The translations under genes were made by a program, and so were the position numbers. 64,000 nucleotides of DNA from Raphanus sativus (lineage: Eukaryota; Streptophyta; Magnoliopsida; Brassicales; Brassicaceae): the NCBI RefSeq assembly GCF_000801105.2, contig NC_079516.1, positions 44,186,908 to 44,250,907 of the forward strand. The letters run 5' to 3'. Below are positions 1 to 11,100 of this stretch, piece after piece. How positions within the stretch are numbered: position 1 is the stretch's first letter; the number at the start of each line of letters is the position of its first letter. The notes beneath the pieces are model-generated. The model worked only from the letters and a program-made list of their open reading frames with translations. It ran no database searches and was not told the DNA's origin.

Positions 1-136
1 AATATTAGATTCGTTTATATGATGCATTGTGATATAATAGACAACTAAAATCACAAAGTATAATTATTCAAAGTAATAAATAAAATTGCTATGTTTTAAA
101 ATGTTATATCAAAAATTATGTAATACATTTCAATTT

Positions 137-167
<31 letters not shown>

Positions 168-611
168 CTATTAGTACAAAAATCTTTAAAGTAAAAAGAA
201 ATATTTATGCTGAAAAAAATTTATACAGTCACGGGTCAAGCTATAGAAATAAACAACAACAATGCAAGATTATTTTTCTTTAATAAATTTATTTTAATAT
301 AAATTATATTTTCAAATATGTTTATATATGTTATGTGTTTATAAATTTATTTTATTTGTTTTAAGGGATGCTAAGATTTTGGAATTGGAAAAAAAATGAC
401 CCACTCCTATATTATTTTGTTTGGAAACTTAAAATTTTGTATCATAATATTTATTAAACTTATAATTTTAACTTTAGTTTTTATTATAGATGTAAAAAAT
501 TAATTATCAATTTAAATTTGTATTTAAATATTACAAATACATAATCTAACATAAATAAAAAGGTAAAAACATAAAATAAATACCCGTCCGGTCGGGCGGG
601 TCAAGGTCTAG
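1..611 (+). mobile_element. Helitron-like 3' end (tail of element entering from left)
   Basis: AT-rich sequence that ends in a GC-rich hairpin (about 582-600, cccgtccggtcgggcggg) followed within eight bases by CTAG at 608-611 and then T. A short 3' hairpin followed by CTRR and insertion before T is the hallmark of plant Helitrons. The left boundary lies outside the window or is not recognisable. An AT dinucleotide run sits at about 140-167. No transposase gene is visible, so this would be a non-autonomous copy. Confidence 0.55.
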
Positions 612-1093
612 TTGTTGTTTAAATGGATGGTAAATCAGAATGACTGGGGGGGGGGGGCACTCTACAGTGTTCGATGAATTTGCTCATATGTTAAGGGGCA
701 GTGTATAAATATTGCTAAGTCACTGTGCTACTAGTAGAGGAAAGCAAGCTTTTGGAAAACTCAGCAATAGCGGCTTGTCTCTCAGTCTCAACTCTGCCAA
801 TAAGTAACTAGGGATATCCACTCACGACCAAAATGATGTCGAAGTCGGATTGTTAACCCTTTTTGGACAAGATCCAAAATTGTTTCCTCACATGTCAAGA
901 AAAGCTTTTTCAATGAGAGGTCGACTTTTATGGATTAAATCTGTAATCGCTAGTACTACTAAAATTATGGTCCTCTGTTTTTTGTTTATCCCAAGCATTC
1001 ATGTATCCACACTAGCATACATGCTTTTAATACATTTTTACAATAATATAACATTTCTCATAATTTAGATATATTTTTTTCTTTACCTTTTCT
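612..1093. other. Intergenic, no gene recognised; G homopolymer
   Basis: No convincing gene is seen. A run of about 13 G residues ends near 657. A 72-codon reading frame at 850-1068 has no recognisable similarity and is not called. Confidence 0.5.
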
Positions 1094-1720
1094 TAGGCCT
1101 GGGCATTCGGGATTCCAATCGGATTTCGATTTTATCCAACCGGGTTTCGGTTTTTCGGATTTATCAAAACCAGTCCCATTCGGATTATATGAAATTTTGG
1201 TTCGGGATCGGTTTGGATTCTATCGGGTTCGGGTCGGGGTTAGTAAATCTTCAAAGAACCGGTATAACCTGTTATACTTTCGGATTCAGATCCCAACAGG
1301 TTCTTTGGTTTAAAAATACATGATTTATACCTATTTTGTAACCAAAAAATAAATGAAATAGGTTCTTCGGATTTAAAATACATGATTTGTATGTATTTTA
1401 ATAGCCAAAACATAAATAAACTCGATTTAAAAATAAGAAAAGAACATCAATGTGATCATTCAAAATCAAACGAAAAATAAACATAGTTATTTATAGAAAA
1501 AACCAAATAAATGAAAGCATAAAACAAAAAGTAAGTTCTCATGAAATGATAAACATTATTTAATGAAAAAAACCAAAAATCTACAAACATTAAACTTCAA
1601 CCACCACCTTCAATCATCAACCTATAGATAGTTATTTTAGAAGTTCAATAATATCTTTTGGATATATACTAAGAATTAAGATCATATTTAGTAGAAGTTT
1701 TTTGTGATTTTAAATGTTTC

Positions 1721-1997
1721 TGTTGGAGTTAGCTTGAAGCCCAAGCAATGATTTATGATTTGGATAAATCCTAGTTGTATTATGATCTTGAAGGATAAAG
1801 ATCATTGAGTGATTATCAACTAGGAATAGGATAAATTACTCTCTTATATATATCATGTCGTATGTGACATTATGATTTACGAGTTTTGCATTGTGAGTTT
1901 AACCTAAACGGCTTGAGAGTATTGTTCTTGAAGCTTTGATTGTTTGAGTGAATAAGAGAAGGACTTCTTATTGATTTGGTGATCTTGTGATTCTATA
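1721..1997 (+). repeat. 5' LTR of copia element
   Basis: 277 bp, beginning TGTTGGAG and ending GATTCTATA. The outer end is TG as usual, but the inner end is TA, not the common CA. It matches the 3' LTR base for base as far as I can read. It presumably carries the element promoter. Confidence 0.95.
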
Positions 1998-1999
1998 TT

Positions 2000-2011
2000 T
2001 GGTATCAGAGC
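2000..2011 (+). other. Primer-binding site of copia element
   Basis: The sequence tggtatcagagc lies three bases after the 5' LTR. It matches the sequence found in most plant copia elements, complementary to the 3' part of the initiator methionine tRNA, which primes minus-strand synthesis. Confidence 0.9.
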
Positions 2012-2054
2012 TTTACAAAGATCTTATCAAAATCAATACGAAACATCCATAGCT

Positions 2055-4862
2055 ATGTCAGACGAGAAAGACGATACCATGAAAAACAAGGAACCAGGTC
2101 ACTCTGCTGTCAAATTTCCGATGTTAACTACATCTAACTACACCGTTTGGAGCATCAAGATGACAATCGCACTAAAAGTCAGCGAGGTGTGGGAAACCAT
2201 TGATCCTGGTAGTAAGGATATGAAGAAAAACAACATGGCGATCGCATTCTTATTTCAGTCCATACCGGAATGCTTGGTGTTACAAATCGGCGTCGTCAAC
2301 ACTGCAAAGGATGTTTGGGAAGCGATAAAAGCACGAAATCTTGGAGCAGAAAGAGTACGAGAGGCTAGACTGCAAACTTTGATGGCTGAATTTGACAAAT
2401 TAAGGATGAATGATGGAGATACCATTGATGCATTCGTCGGAAAGCTTTCTGAGATCACATCAAAAGCAGCAGCTTTGGGAGAAGTAATTGAAGAACCTAA
2501 AATAGTGAAAAAATTCTTGAAAAGCTTACCTAGAAAAAGATATATTCAGATCATTGCTTCGATTGAACAATTTCTCGATCTGAACAAAACAAGTTTTGAG
2601 GAAATAGTGGGAAGACTCAAAACTTATGAAGAGAGAATTAAGGATGAGGAAGAAGAAGCAAGTGATGATCAAACTAAGCTCATGTATGCTGAGTCAGAGA
2701 GCTATGGAGGAAACAGAGGTCGTGGACGGAGTGGTCGCACGTCGTGGAGAGGAAGAGGACGTGGACGTGCGTTTCAAAGCCAGAGAGAGGCATATCGACA
2801 GCGTTATAATGGAGATATATCACACATCACGTGTTTCAAGTGTGATAAGCAAGGTCACTATGCGAGTGATTGCCCAGACAAACAGCTCAAGCTCTCTGAG
2901 ACCGTGGAGAAGAAGGATGATGAAACTCAAGAAGCTGATAACTTGATGATGCACGAAGTGGTTTACTTGAATGAAAGAAAAGTGAATCCTGCTATTTATG
3001 AGACTGAAACTGATACAGAGAATGTATGGTACCTGGACAACGGAGCTTCTAACCATATGTGTGGAAATCGGAGGTTCTTTATCTCCATAGACGAAAGTAT
3101 AACGGGCAAAGTAAGATTTGGCGACGACTCTATAATCAACATTAAAGGAAAGGGCTCTATAAGGTTTGTGTTTGATGGAGGAGAGAAAAAGGTTCTGAGG
3201 GATGTCTACTACATTCCAGGGTTAAGATCTAATATTGTAAGCTTAGGGCAAGCAACTGAAGTGGGCTGTGAGGTTCGTATGAAAGACAAGACACTATCAT
3301 TGTTTGATAAGAATGGAGGACTAATGCTCCGGACAACAAGATCAGGAAATCGTCTCTACAAAGTCACGCTACACGTTGATCTTATGAGTTGTCTGCAAGT
3401 ATCAGTGTCTGAATCCTCCTTATGGCACGCTAGACTCGGTCACGTGAACCTTGACACACTGAAGTTGATGATAAGGAAAGAGTTTGTTACTGGCATATCA
3501 GATGTTGAGGTCAGGAAGGAGACATGCGTATCCTGTTTACTAGGAAAACAAGCTCGAAAATCTTTCCCACAAGCAACATCCTTTCGAGCTTCTGCTCCAC
3601 TTGAGCTAGTCCATGGGGACTTATGTGGTCCAATCTCACCAAGAACACCAGGACAAAAGAGATATGTCTTCGTGTTAATTGATGACTACACTAGATATAT
3701 GTGGACCATACTAATGGGAGAGAAGAGCGAAGCGTTTGACAAATTCAAAATCTTTTGGTCTATTGCTGAACAAGAAACTCAGAGTAAAATCAAGATGTTT
3801 CGAACAGATAGAGGAGGCGAGTTCCTATCTCATGAATTCAGGGTCTATTGTGATGAAAGAGGAATCAAACGCCATTTGACAGCTCCATACTCTCCACAGC
3901 AGAACGGAGTTGTTGAACGACGCAATCGTACTCTTATGGAGATGACTAGGAGTATTCTTAAACATATGAATGTGCCTAACGAGATGTGGGGTGAAGCTGT
4001 GAGACATTCGACATATCTGATAAACAGATTAGCAACAAGATCATTGGATGAGAAAACTCCATATGAGATGTTACGATGCAAGAAACCAAATGTATCACAT
4101 CTAAAGGTATTTGGTTGCGTCTGTTATGCAAGAACTGAGACACCAGGGAGGAAGAAGCTTGATGATAGAACGAGAAAGCTGGTACATTTAGGAACGGAGC
4201 CTGGGAGTAAAGCTTATCGCTTGCTTAATCCTGATACAAAAAGGATTATAGTAAGTCGGGACGTAGTCTTTAATGAAGAGGAAGAATGGAGATGGAACAA
4301 ATCTAAGAAAACAGAGCACTCTGTTTCAGGTGAGCTCGTAGTGAGATTGAGACATCAAACAAATGGAGATGAAGAGAGTAGTCAAGAAGATGAAGATGAG
4401 ACGACTGAAGAGACTCAAGTGAACAACGATACGATCGTGATAGAGGAGCAGAGTGAAGAGGATGATGATCAACCTGCGCCAAGACGATCACAACGTATAA
4501 GCACAAAGCCTTCATATCTCGATGATTATATACTACTAGCTGAGGTTGAGAGTGATAGACTATTGATGATTGTGAATGATGAACCATGGGATTTCAATGA
4601 GGCGAGAAAGTTGCAGGTTTGGATCAATGCTTGCAAGGATGAATTGTTTTCGATTGAGAAGAACAATACGTGGATATTATGTGACTTACCTGCAGGAGTT
4701 AAACCGATTGGCCTGAAGTGGGTATTCAAAATAAAGCGTAATGCGGATGGTAGCATCAGTAAGTTCAAGGCTCGTTTGGTAGCTAAAGGTTATGTTCAAA
4801 GACATGGTGTAGACTACGACGAAGTGTTTGCTCCCGTGGCTGCATCGAGACAATACGGTTGA
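2055..4862 (+). CDS. Copia polyprotein, 5' part: gag, protease, integrase, start of RT
   Basis: An open frame of 935 codons. In order: a gag region (about 1-250) of the UBN2 type; a zinc knuckle of form CX2CX4HX4C (CFKCDKQGHYASDC, about residue 260); the protease motif LDNGASNHM (about 330); the integrase HHCC region (WHARLGH...CVSC, about 455-500); the integrase catalytic core with HGDLCGP, FRTDRGGEF and the YSPQQNGVVERRN block; and the first part of the reverse transcriptase (KWVFKIKRNADGS...FKARLVAKG). The frame stops at 4862, where downstream codons continue in another frame, so the product lacks the RT active site and RNase H. The frame itself is otherwise undamaged. Confidence 0.9.
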   Translation: MSDEKDDTMKNKEPGHSAVKFPMLTTSNYTVWSIKMTIALKVSEVWETIDPGSKDMKKNNMAIAFLFQSIPECLVLQIGVVNTAKDVWEAIKARNLGAERVREARLQTLMAEFDKLRMNDGDTIDAFVGKLSEITSKAAALGEVIEEPKIVKKFLKSLPRKRYIQIIASIEQFLDLNKTSFEEIVGRLKTYEERIKDEEEEASDDQTKLMYAESESYGGNRGRGRSGRTSWRGRGRGRAFQSQREAYRQRYNGDISHITCFKCDKQGHYASDCPDKQLKLSETVEKKDDETQEADNLMMHEVVYLNERKVNPAIYETETDTENVWYLDNGASNHMCGNRRFFISIDESITGKVRFGDDSIINIKGKGSIRFVFDGGEKKVLRDVYYIPGLRSNIVSLGQATEVGCEVRMKDKTLSLFDKNGGLMLRTTRSGNRLYKVTLHVDLMSCLQVSVSESSLWHARLGHVNLDTLKLMIRKEFVTGISDVEVRKETCVSCLLGKQARKSFPQATSFRASAPLELVHGDLCGPISPRTPGQKRYVFVLIDDYTRYMWTILMGEKSEAFDKFKIFWSIAEQETQSKIKMFRTDRGGEFLSHEFRVYCDERGIKRHLTAPYSPQQNGVVERRNRTLMEMTRSILKHMNVPNEMWGEAVRHSTYLINRLATRSLDEKTPYEMLRCKKPNVSHLKVFGCVCYARTETPGRKKLDDRTRKLVHLGTEPGSKAYRLLNPDTKRIIVSRDVVFNEEEEWRWNKSKKTEHSVSGELVVRLRHQTNGDEESSQEDEDETTEETQVNNDTIVIEEQSEEDDDQPAPRRSQRISTKPSYLDDYILLAEVESDRLLMIVNDEPWDFNEARKLQVWINACKDELFSIEKNNTWILCDLPAGVKPIGLKWVFKIKRNADGSISKFKARLVAKGYVQRHGVDYDEVFAPVAASRQYG

Positions 4863-6160
4863 TTGTGGCTTTAGCTGCGTCTGAAGGGTGGGAGATTCAC
4901 CACTTAGACGTCAAGACGGCGTTTCTCCATGGCGATTTAAAAGAAGAAGTATATGTGGTTCAACCGGAAGGTTTCGTTGTGAAAGGCCAAGAGAATAAGG
5001 TATACAAACTCAGGAAAGCACTCTATGGACTTCGCCAAGCTCCAAGAGCATGGAATATAAAGTTAAATACAATACTGCAAGGTCTAGAGTTTCAACGTTG
5101 TTCCAAAGAACACTCTTTGTACCGTAGAGAGACAAAAGGAGAGCTTCTTGTGGTCGTCGTGTATGTGGATGATTTGCTGGTGACAGGAACCTGCTTAAAG
5201 ATGATACAAGCTTTCAAAGAGGAGATGGCTACTAAGTTTGAGATGAGCGACCTTGGTAAACTAACCTATTACTTAGGAATAGAAGTTATTCAAGGAGATG
5301 ATGGCATTGTGTTGAAACAGGAGAGATACGCACTAAAGATACTTGAGGAAACAGGAATGAGCTCGTGTAACGCAACTCATGTGCCAATGGAACAGAATGC
5401 AAAATTCTCTAAGGCAGAACACGAAGTTAGTATTGATGAAAAGGAATATAGAAGATGCATTGGCTGCCTGCGTTATCTACTACACACTCGACCTGACCTA
5501 TCCTTTAGTGTAGGTGTGCTCAGTAGATATATGCAAGCTCCTAAGGAGTCTCATGGAGCAGCTTTGAAACACATACTAAGGTACCTGCGAGGGACTTGTT
5601 CTCTCGGACTTAGGTATGCGCGTGGAAAGGATGAGGTGCTAGAAGGATACAGCGATAGCTCACACAATGTTGATGAGGATGACGGGAAGAGTACGACTGG
5701 CCATATCTTCTATCTTGGTAAAAGCCCTGTGACTTGGTGTTCTACAAAGCAGGAGATAGTAGCGCTATCTAGTTGTGAAGCAGAGTTTATGGCTGCGACA
5801 GAGGCTGCAAAGCAAGCAATCTGGCTCCAAGAAGTCCTTGGTGAGGTAGTTAATCAAGACAGCAAACGTGTGATAATAAGAGTAGACAATAAGTCTGCTA
5901 TACAACTCATGAAGAACCCTGTATTCCATGGCCGTAGTAAGCATATTCATAGAAGGTTTCACTTCATTAGAGAGTGTGTGGAGAATGAACAAGTGGAGGT
6001 AGAGCATGTCCCGGGAACTGAGCAAAGAGCTGACATATTAACCAAGTCACTTGGAAGGATTAAATTCAAAGAGATGAGGAGTTTGATTGGAGTTGAAGAT
6101 GTGAGTGGGTTCAAGCTTAAGGGGGAGATTGTTGGAGTTAGCTTGAAGCCCAAGCAATGA
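4859..6160 (+). pseudogene. Copia polyprotein, 3' part: RT and RNase H, frameshifted off
   Basis: Continues the polyprotein in a different frame. Motifs seen: LDVKTAFLHGDL, the RT catalytic YVDD box (in VVVYVDDLLVTG), GLRQAPRAW, and an RNase H domain with CEAEFMAATEAAKQAIW and the C-terminal HVPGTEQRADILTKSL. The break is a shift of one base near 4839-4846, where the conserved block preceding the RT palm changes frame. The first methionine of this frame is not a natural start. The reading continues into the first bases of the 3' LTR before its stop. A sequencing or assembly error is an alternative to a true mutation. Confidence 0.85.
6119..6129 (+). other. Polypurine tract of copia element
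   Basis: aagggggagat lies directly before the 3' LTR, in the place and of the composition expected for the plus-strand primer of LTR retrotransposons. Confidence 0.85.
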
Positions 6161-6406
6161 TTTATGATTTGGATAAATCCTAGTTGTATTATGATCTTGA
6201 AGGATAAAGATCATTGAGTGATTATCAACTAGGAATAGGATAAATTACTCTCTTATATATATCATGTCGTATGTGACATTATGATTTACGAGTTTTGCAT
6301 TGTGAGTTTAACCTAAACGGCTTGAGAGTATTGTTCTTGAAGCTTTGATTGTTTGAGTGAATAAGAGAAGGACTTCTTATTGATTTGGTGATCTTGTGAT
6401 TCTATA
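6130..6406 (+). repeat. 3' LTR of copia element
   Basis: 277 bp, apparently identical to the 5' LTR. It is followed by the target duplication GTTTC at 6407-6411, after which the interrupted outer repeat resumes. Confidence 0.95.
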
Positions 6407-6759
6407 GTTTCGGGTTCTATCGGATACCCATTTAAGTTTGGGTTCGGTTCAGATTATACTCATAACCCAATATACCAAAAAACAAGATCCATTCGGTATT
6501 TATATCGGGTTCGGATCGATTCGGATTCATTTTTATCGGACCGAATTCGGTTTGGATTTTCGGGTTCGATTTATCTGCCCAGCCCTACTTTTTCTAATTT
6601 TGTTTAGTGTTCGCTTTGAACAAAACGCAAATCATAACTACCCGAAGCTTCAAACAATTATGATCAAAATTATTTTTTCCTTCTCTCCTAAAAAGATTAA
6701 AAAGTTTGGAATAAGATTAAAAAATTATTTCCCTCATTTTCATTTAATTAGTTGAAAAT

Positions 6760-6970
6760 CAATACTATTAAAACTGGAACATGAACTATTGATATATGTG
6801 TAGTCCAACTATTTTAGTATAATTATTAAAATCTCTTATTAATCATTTAAAAAATATTATACAAACGAAAACACAAATATAATTAAAATACAAATATAAA
6901 AATTGATTTTTCTAGAAAAATGTAAAACAAAAAAATATATCCGCCCTTAAAAGGGCTGATGAAAATCTAG
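6760..6970 (+). mobile_element. Helitron-like 3' end
   Basis: AT-rich sequence ends in a hairpin (ccgcccttaaaagggctga, about 6941-6959) and CTAG at 6967-6970 followed by T. This is the second Helitron-type 3' terminus in the same orientation in the first 7 kb. The left end is only a guess. The stretch 6588-7183 otherwise shows no gene. Confidence 0.5.
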
Positions 6971-7183
6971 TAGAGTGATTAAGGGTGAACCATTTTTTCC
7001 TCTCTTAATTTACTCTAACTCAATCAAATAATCATATACCTTTATTTATTTATTTTATTAACAAACACTAGTACGATACTACGATATAACAGGGTAGAAT
7101 GCAACATAAGTCTACTGTTTGTTGAACATGATCTAAACACATAGACAGTTTTGAATGTTCGAATAATAATATATGATCTAGAC

Positions 7184-9184
7184 CTACACGAGGACAGCTT
7201 CACCTTCAAATTTATGGACCTTGCTCTGGAACAGCTCCAGCTTCTTCGTCACCCACGAATCCTTCATCTCTATCTGCCCTAGCCTACCCGCCACAGCCGT
7301 CACCCTCTCCCTACACTCCTTCATTTCCTTCTCCCTCCTCTTCAGCTCATCTCTCAGCTCCTCCATCTCCACCTTCCCTTCCTTCATACCCTTATCGCAC
7401 TCCTCTTTCTCCATCTTCGCCGCCTCGTACCCTCCAAAGCACTCCACCGCCTCCCCCAGCTCCTCCACGTCTGTTTTGAGCCACGACACGTCGATTCTGA
7501 CCGAGTCCATGTCCTTCACCACCGCCGCGATCTCGGCCACGCGCGTCTTCGACAGGTCTCTCAGCGCCGTCGACTTCAGCTCCATCACTGCCGCGGCCAA
7601 GGACTCTAGGTAGAACGACCTCGTCGATGTGGACTGCAGCTTCGACGAGGCGGCTATGTCTCCGTGTTTGTCCATGATAGCCTTGAGCGTGGCGGACACG
7701 CAATGACGCACCTTGTAGTTAGCGACCGAGACGTAGGCCGCCTCGGGCTGTGTCTCTTCCTCGTAGTAGCTCTCGAGCCCGCGCATTTTGGTGATCTCCT
7801 GCATCGTGAAGCTCTCGGACTCGTCCGGCAGCTCTGGCGGCTCGAACTGCCTGTCTTGCTCATAGGTTTCGGCCGTGGTGGTGATCTGGTACTTGTAGTG
7901 AACCGGCTGCACATCATTATCTGGCTTTTAAGCATATTTTTTTTAATTACTTTGGTATTAAATAGATGGGAGTAAAAAAAAAAAAACACACCGTGCTGCT
8001 CCCTGAGACGCCTCTGGAACGACGTCCAGTTGAAATCTCTGGAAAGAGGTAGGTGGTGGAATGGTTTTCTTCGTCTTCGTCGTCGCTGGATGAGTAAAAT
8101 GGTGGTGGTGGATAGCGGCTTGTGGACCCATGGAAAGGACTCATGGGAGGGCTGCTACGCGGTGTGACATCTGCATCTGCCTCGTAATGATCTTTACCTT
8201 TGTTATCCCTTGTGTGCGGCGGCGGGCTTCGGGACGGATGAAATGGACTCGAAGGAGCGCTCCTCTGCGAAGTTAGATGGCCCTCTGCCTCATACCTTTC
8301 TCTACTGTAGTCTCTCCCTCGAAATTCTTGCTGCAATACAAATATAACATCTGATTTTTCTTTTTTTTTTGGTTCTGAATGACAAAGAATGTAATAAAAC
8401 ATACAAAGATTCATGATCAGTACCGTGTTGTAGGGAGTTTTAGAACGGCTTCTGGAGGGGTGAAAGGGGCTCACATTGGCCTCTGCCTCGTGCATTCTCT
8501 CATGCAGCTCTCTGCTAAAGTCGGTAGACCTCCTACGGCGATCAGGCTGTAATTATAGGCCAAACAACCAATAAACGTTTTGTTCAAATTGTTCCTCATC
8601 TATGGAAGAAGCAGAAATGAGTGAGTGAGTACCGTGCGAGTTCTGGCAGATCTAAAGGGGCTCAAGGAAGAATCACTCCTTGGGGTCACGTCCACATCAG
8701 GCTCATAAGAAATGGCCTCTGTTCTTTCTTTGCCATTCTCTCTAGGACGCTCGGGCTGGAGTATAAAACTAAGGATCAAAACCATGAAAAGTGAAAGATC
8801 ATAAAGAGTCGAGAGTAGACAGTACCGTGCTATATCTGTAGACAGGAGGCCGGTGGCGGGAATTGGGGACGCGTTCAGAGGCTTGTTGTTGTTGTTTCCA
8901 GTGAGTGGTATGGTGATCAGAGATTGGGAATGCATACTCTGATTCCGATCTTTTTATGCCGTAATAAGACACCGGCGGAGATGATCGACCCTCGGTGGGA
9001 TGAGGAGGACTCGAAGGGTTGCTCTTGCTAGCACTTTTGTGACCCAACAATCCTGGAGACAGACAGACAGACATACACCACTTTAGTCTTGGTTGCCACT
9101 CATATAATCTAATCCGGTTAGATGGAAAAAAAACTAACCTGCTCTCTTGCCATGCTTCTCTCTGTTTGAATTAAAAAAATCCAT
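7184..9184 (-). CDS. pEARLI4-like (phospholipase-like) protein
   Basis: Six exons on the minus strand join in frame: 9139-9184, 8826-9052, 8633-8755, 8424-8546, 7992-8330 and 7184-7906, giving 526 residues. The N-terminal half is low-complexity Ser/Pro-rich with repeats of the form SPxSPFxxSR and D/E-A-D-V-TPRS; two exons are exactly 123 bp and encode such repeats. The C-terminal exon holds the conserved PEARLI4 domain (VSVANYKVRHCVSATLKAIMDKHGDIAA, about 340-385) and a predicted coiled coil (about 450-515). It resembles Arabidopsis At2g20950/At2g20960 (recalled). Despite the family label, no phospholipase catalytic motif is visible; the function is unknown. Start chosen at the first ATG, in a short 46-bp exon that splices in frame. 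Confidence 0.85.
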
Positions 9185-10532
9185 CCTCTGATTGATTGTT
9201 ATGAACAGCCGCTTGATATCCACCAGACAGATAAGACAGAGAGTCCAACTACTCTACTCTTAATAGTATATCGATGGAAGAAATTACGTGGTGTGGTCTT
9301 GGTATTTAATAACCTGACCATGACAATACAACTCACACTGACTTGGTCAATTCTGGCAACCTTTCCCTTTATTTGTTTATATAAAAAAAAATTAGATAGT
9401 TGTTGTCCAAAAAAAAAATAGTTACCCACGCTATACATGAACTATTAGTTTATTTGGTTTACATTATTTTCTTGTTTCATTATAATTTCTGGGTGTGACA
9501 AAGTTATATGTGATTGTTTGATGTTTATATAAGTGAATTCATTTTTAAATTGCATGTAAATTGTAAATATGATTGCTAATATATGTCATCAGAGGATTTA
9601 AAAGAAAACTATACTGCTTCTATATATTTGTAAATGGTGAAATGTTTGTAACCTACTTTCAGTTGATCTAGGGTTCAGTGTATTTCACGTTTAACAATAT
9701 TGCACAAATGAATAAAAATAAAGTGAACCAATAAAGAAAAACTATTTTCTACGTATAAGCTAATGTAGTTAAAAAAAAAAGATTGTATACATATATTCAA
9801 TGCATTATAAAATGATCAAATTTGGTACAAAGTAAAATGTATTTTTATTAACTTGGGAGTTATTCCCAGTCTATAGAAGAAATAGACTAATTCATTTTCT
9901 AAAAGAATGTGCAACTTATTGATGGATTCTTTCTCCAGATATTTAAATGAGGCTAAAACTTAATTTCATATCTACGAGGCCACGACGTAGAATGTAGTGA
10001 AGTGTCTTTGAATTCGGGTGACAATTCAGAAAATGACACAATAATGCGTTTCAATATAGTTTTTCAAAGATTGATTGGTACGAATTTAGTATGTTCTTTG
10101 AATTGTCTTTTATTGAATCATGACCGTCTCGAATTATTTATAGCCCCGTTAAAAACAGTAATGGTATAATTAATAATGTAATAAAGTATTTTAAAAGTTT
10201 ATAGTTTAATTATATAAGATATTTGACGTCTTTTTGAAATTATAAGTTCTAAGTATAGTAGTATGTCTAAAATTTTAATGTTTTATATTATAATATATAT
10301 ACTATTATCAAAGTTTTAATTTTTTTTTTTCATTCAGTCCATATTTGATCGCTCCACTTATACATACTAATAGATGGCTTGCTTTGAACTATACGTTTTA
10401 AATGTGTGGGTAGGTGAAACAATAAGACTGTATCTACATATGACTTTTTTGAATTTAAAATGGAGTGATATTGTTTTAATAAGGAGGACAATCAAATGAA
10501 ATATTTTTTTGTTTCTACTAAAAGTACAATGA
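9185..10532. other. AT-rich intergenic region
   Basis: Contains the promoter side of the minus-strand pEARLI4-like gene, including a TACGTGGTG G-box-like element near 9284-9292. The rest is AT-rich with no gene recognised. Confidence 0.45.
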
Positions 10533-10569
10533 GTTACTATTTTTTTGTCAATAGTGTTACTATTTTTTT
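10533..10569. repeat. Micro-insertion flanked by 14-bp direct repeats
   Basis: gttactattttttt occurs at 10533-10546 and 10556-10569, separated by gtcaatagt. It resembles the tiny poly(T)-bearing insertions elsewhere in the window but is the weakest of them, because the repeat itself contains the T run. Confidence 0.35.
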
Positions 10570-10595
10570 TAACCATCACCATGTATAAAACTAAA

Positions 10596-11100
10596 CTAGA
10601 TCATGGCCCGCTCGACCGAGCGGGAGTCAATTTTTTTTTATCTTTGTTTTTACTAAATGTTATACATGATCGCAATGTGTATTAATATAAAGTTTTGATA
10701 AATAACAATGTGTACTAATGTATTTAAATAAGCAATGTGTTTAATTACTAAATTTGATTTTTAAATTTTATGATAACGTAAAGTAGATTTTTCTATATTA
10801 TTTAAAATATATAGTGCTATATATTTTGTATTTTCAACATTTATTATACAAAACTTACATTGGGGTATTATTTATATGAAAATATGTGTAACATAATATA
10901 TTTATATATTATATAAACACATGCGCACCCGCACGGATTTTATTTTTAAAATTTATTCTATATTGTTTAGTTTTATGTAGTATCGAGTTTGTATAATTCA
11001 ATTTTGTGTTTATAGAACAATATCAAAACTTTCTTTCGTATGTAAAAATAACATTTTGCAAGCGCGAGTTGTGTCTTTTTATTGTAACACAAAATTTTAT
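10596..11100 (-). mobile_element. Helitron-like element, 3' end at left
   Basis: On the minus strand the sequence reads hairpin cccgctcggtcgagcggg, then a short spacer, then CTAG followed by T (plus-strand CTAG at 10596-10599, hairpin about 10607-10624). The element extends to higher coordinates; its 5' end is not identifiable and the stated right edge is arbitrary. AT-rich and non-coding. Confidence 0.5.

Larger units (their letters stand above)
1721..6406 (+). mobile_element. Ty1/copia LTR retrotransposon, young but frameshifted
   Basis: A complete element of 4686 bp. It has two 277-bp LTRs (1721-1997, 6130-6406) that I read as identical, a primer-binding site starting three bases after the 5' LTR, a gag-pol frame, a polypurine tract just before the 3' LTR, and a 5-bp target duplication GTTTC at 1716-1720 and 6407-6411. 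The domain order gag, protease, integrase, reverse transcriptase, RNase H is that of copia (Pseudoviridae) elements. Identical LTRs imply a recent insertion; the coding frame is nevertheless broken near 4840. Confidence 0.95.
1094..6587. mobile_element. Repeat with short inverted ends, split by a copia insertion
   Basis: The outer boundaries are near-inverted: taggcctgggca at 1094 and tgcccagcccta at about 6576-6587. Between them and the LTR element lie 'cggattcggttcgg'-type repeats typical of a very common Brassicaceae dispersed repeat, plus an approximate duplication of about 60 bp (around 1298-1358 and 1359-1420). Removing the copia element and one target duplication leaves roughly 0.8 kb. 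The superfamily cannot be assigned by eye. Confidence 0.45.

Noticed and set aside
850..1068. A 72-codon plus-strand frame
   Set aside because: No similarity recognised and it lies between transposon remnants.
7221..7613. Plus-strand 130-codon frame opposite the pEARLI4 gene
   Set aside because: It is the low-complexity Ser-rich complement of the coiled-coil exon on the minus strand.
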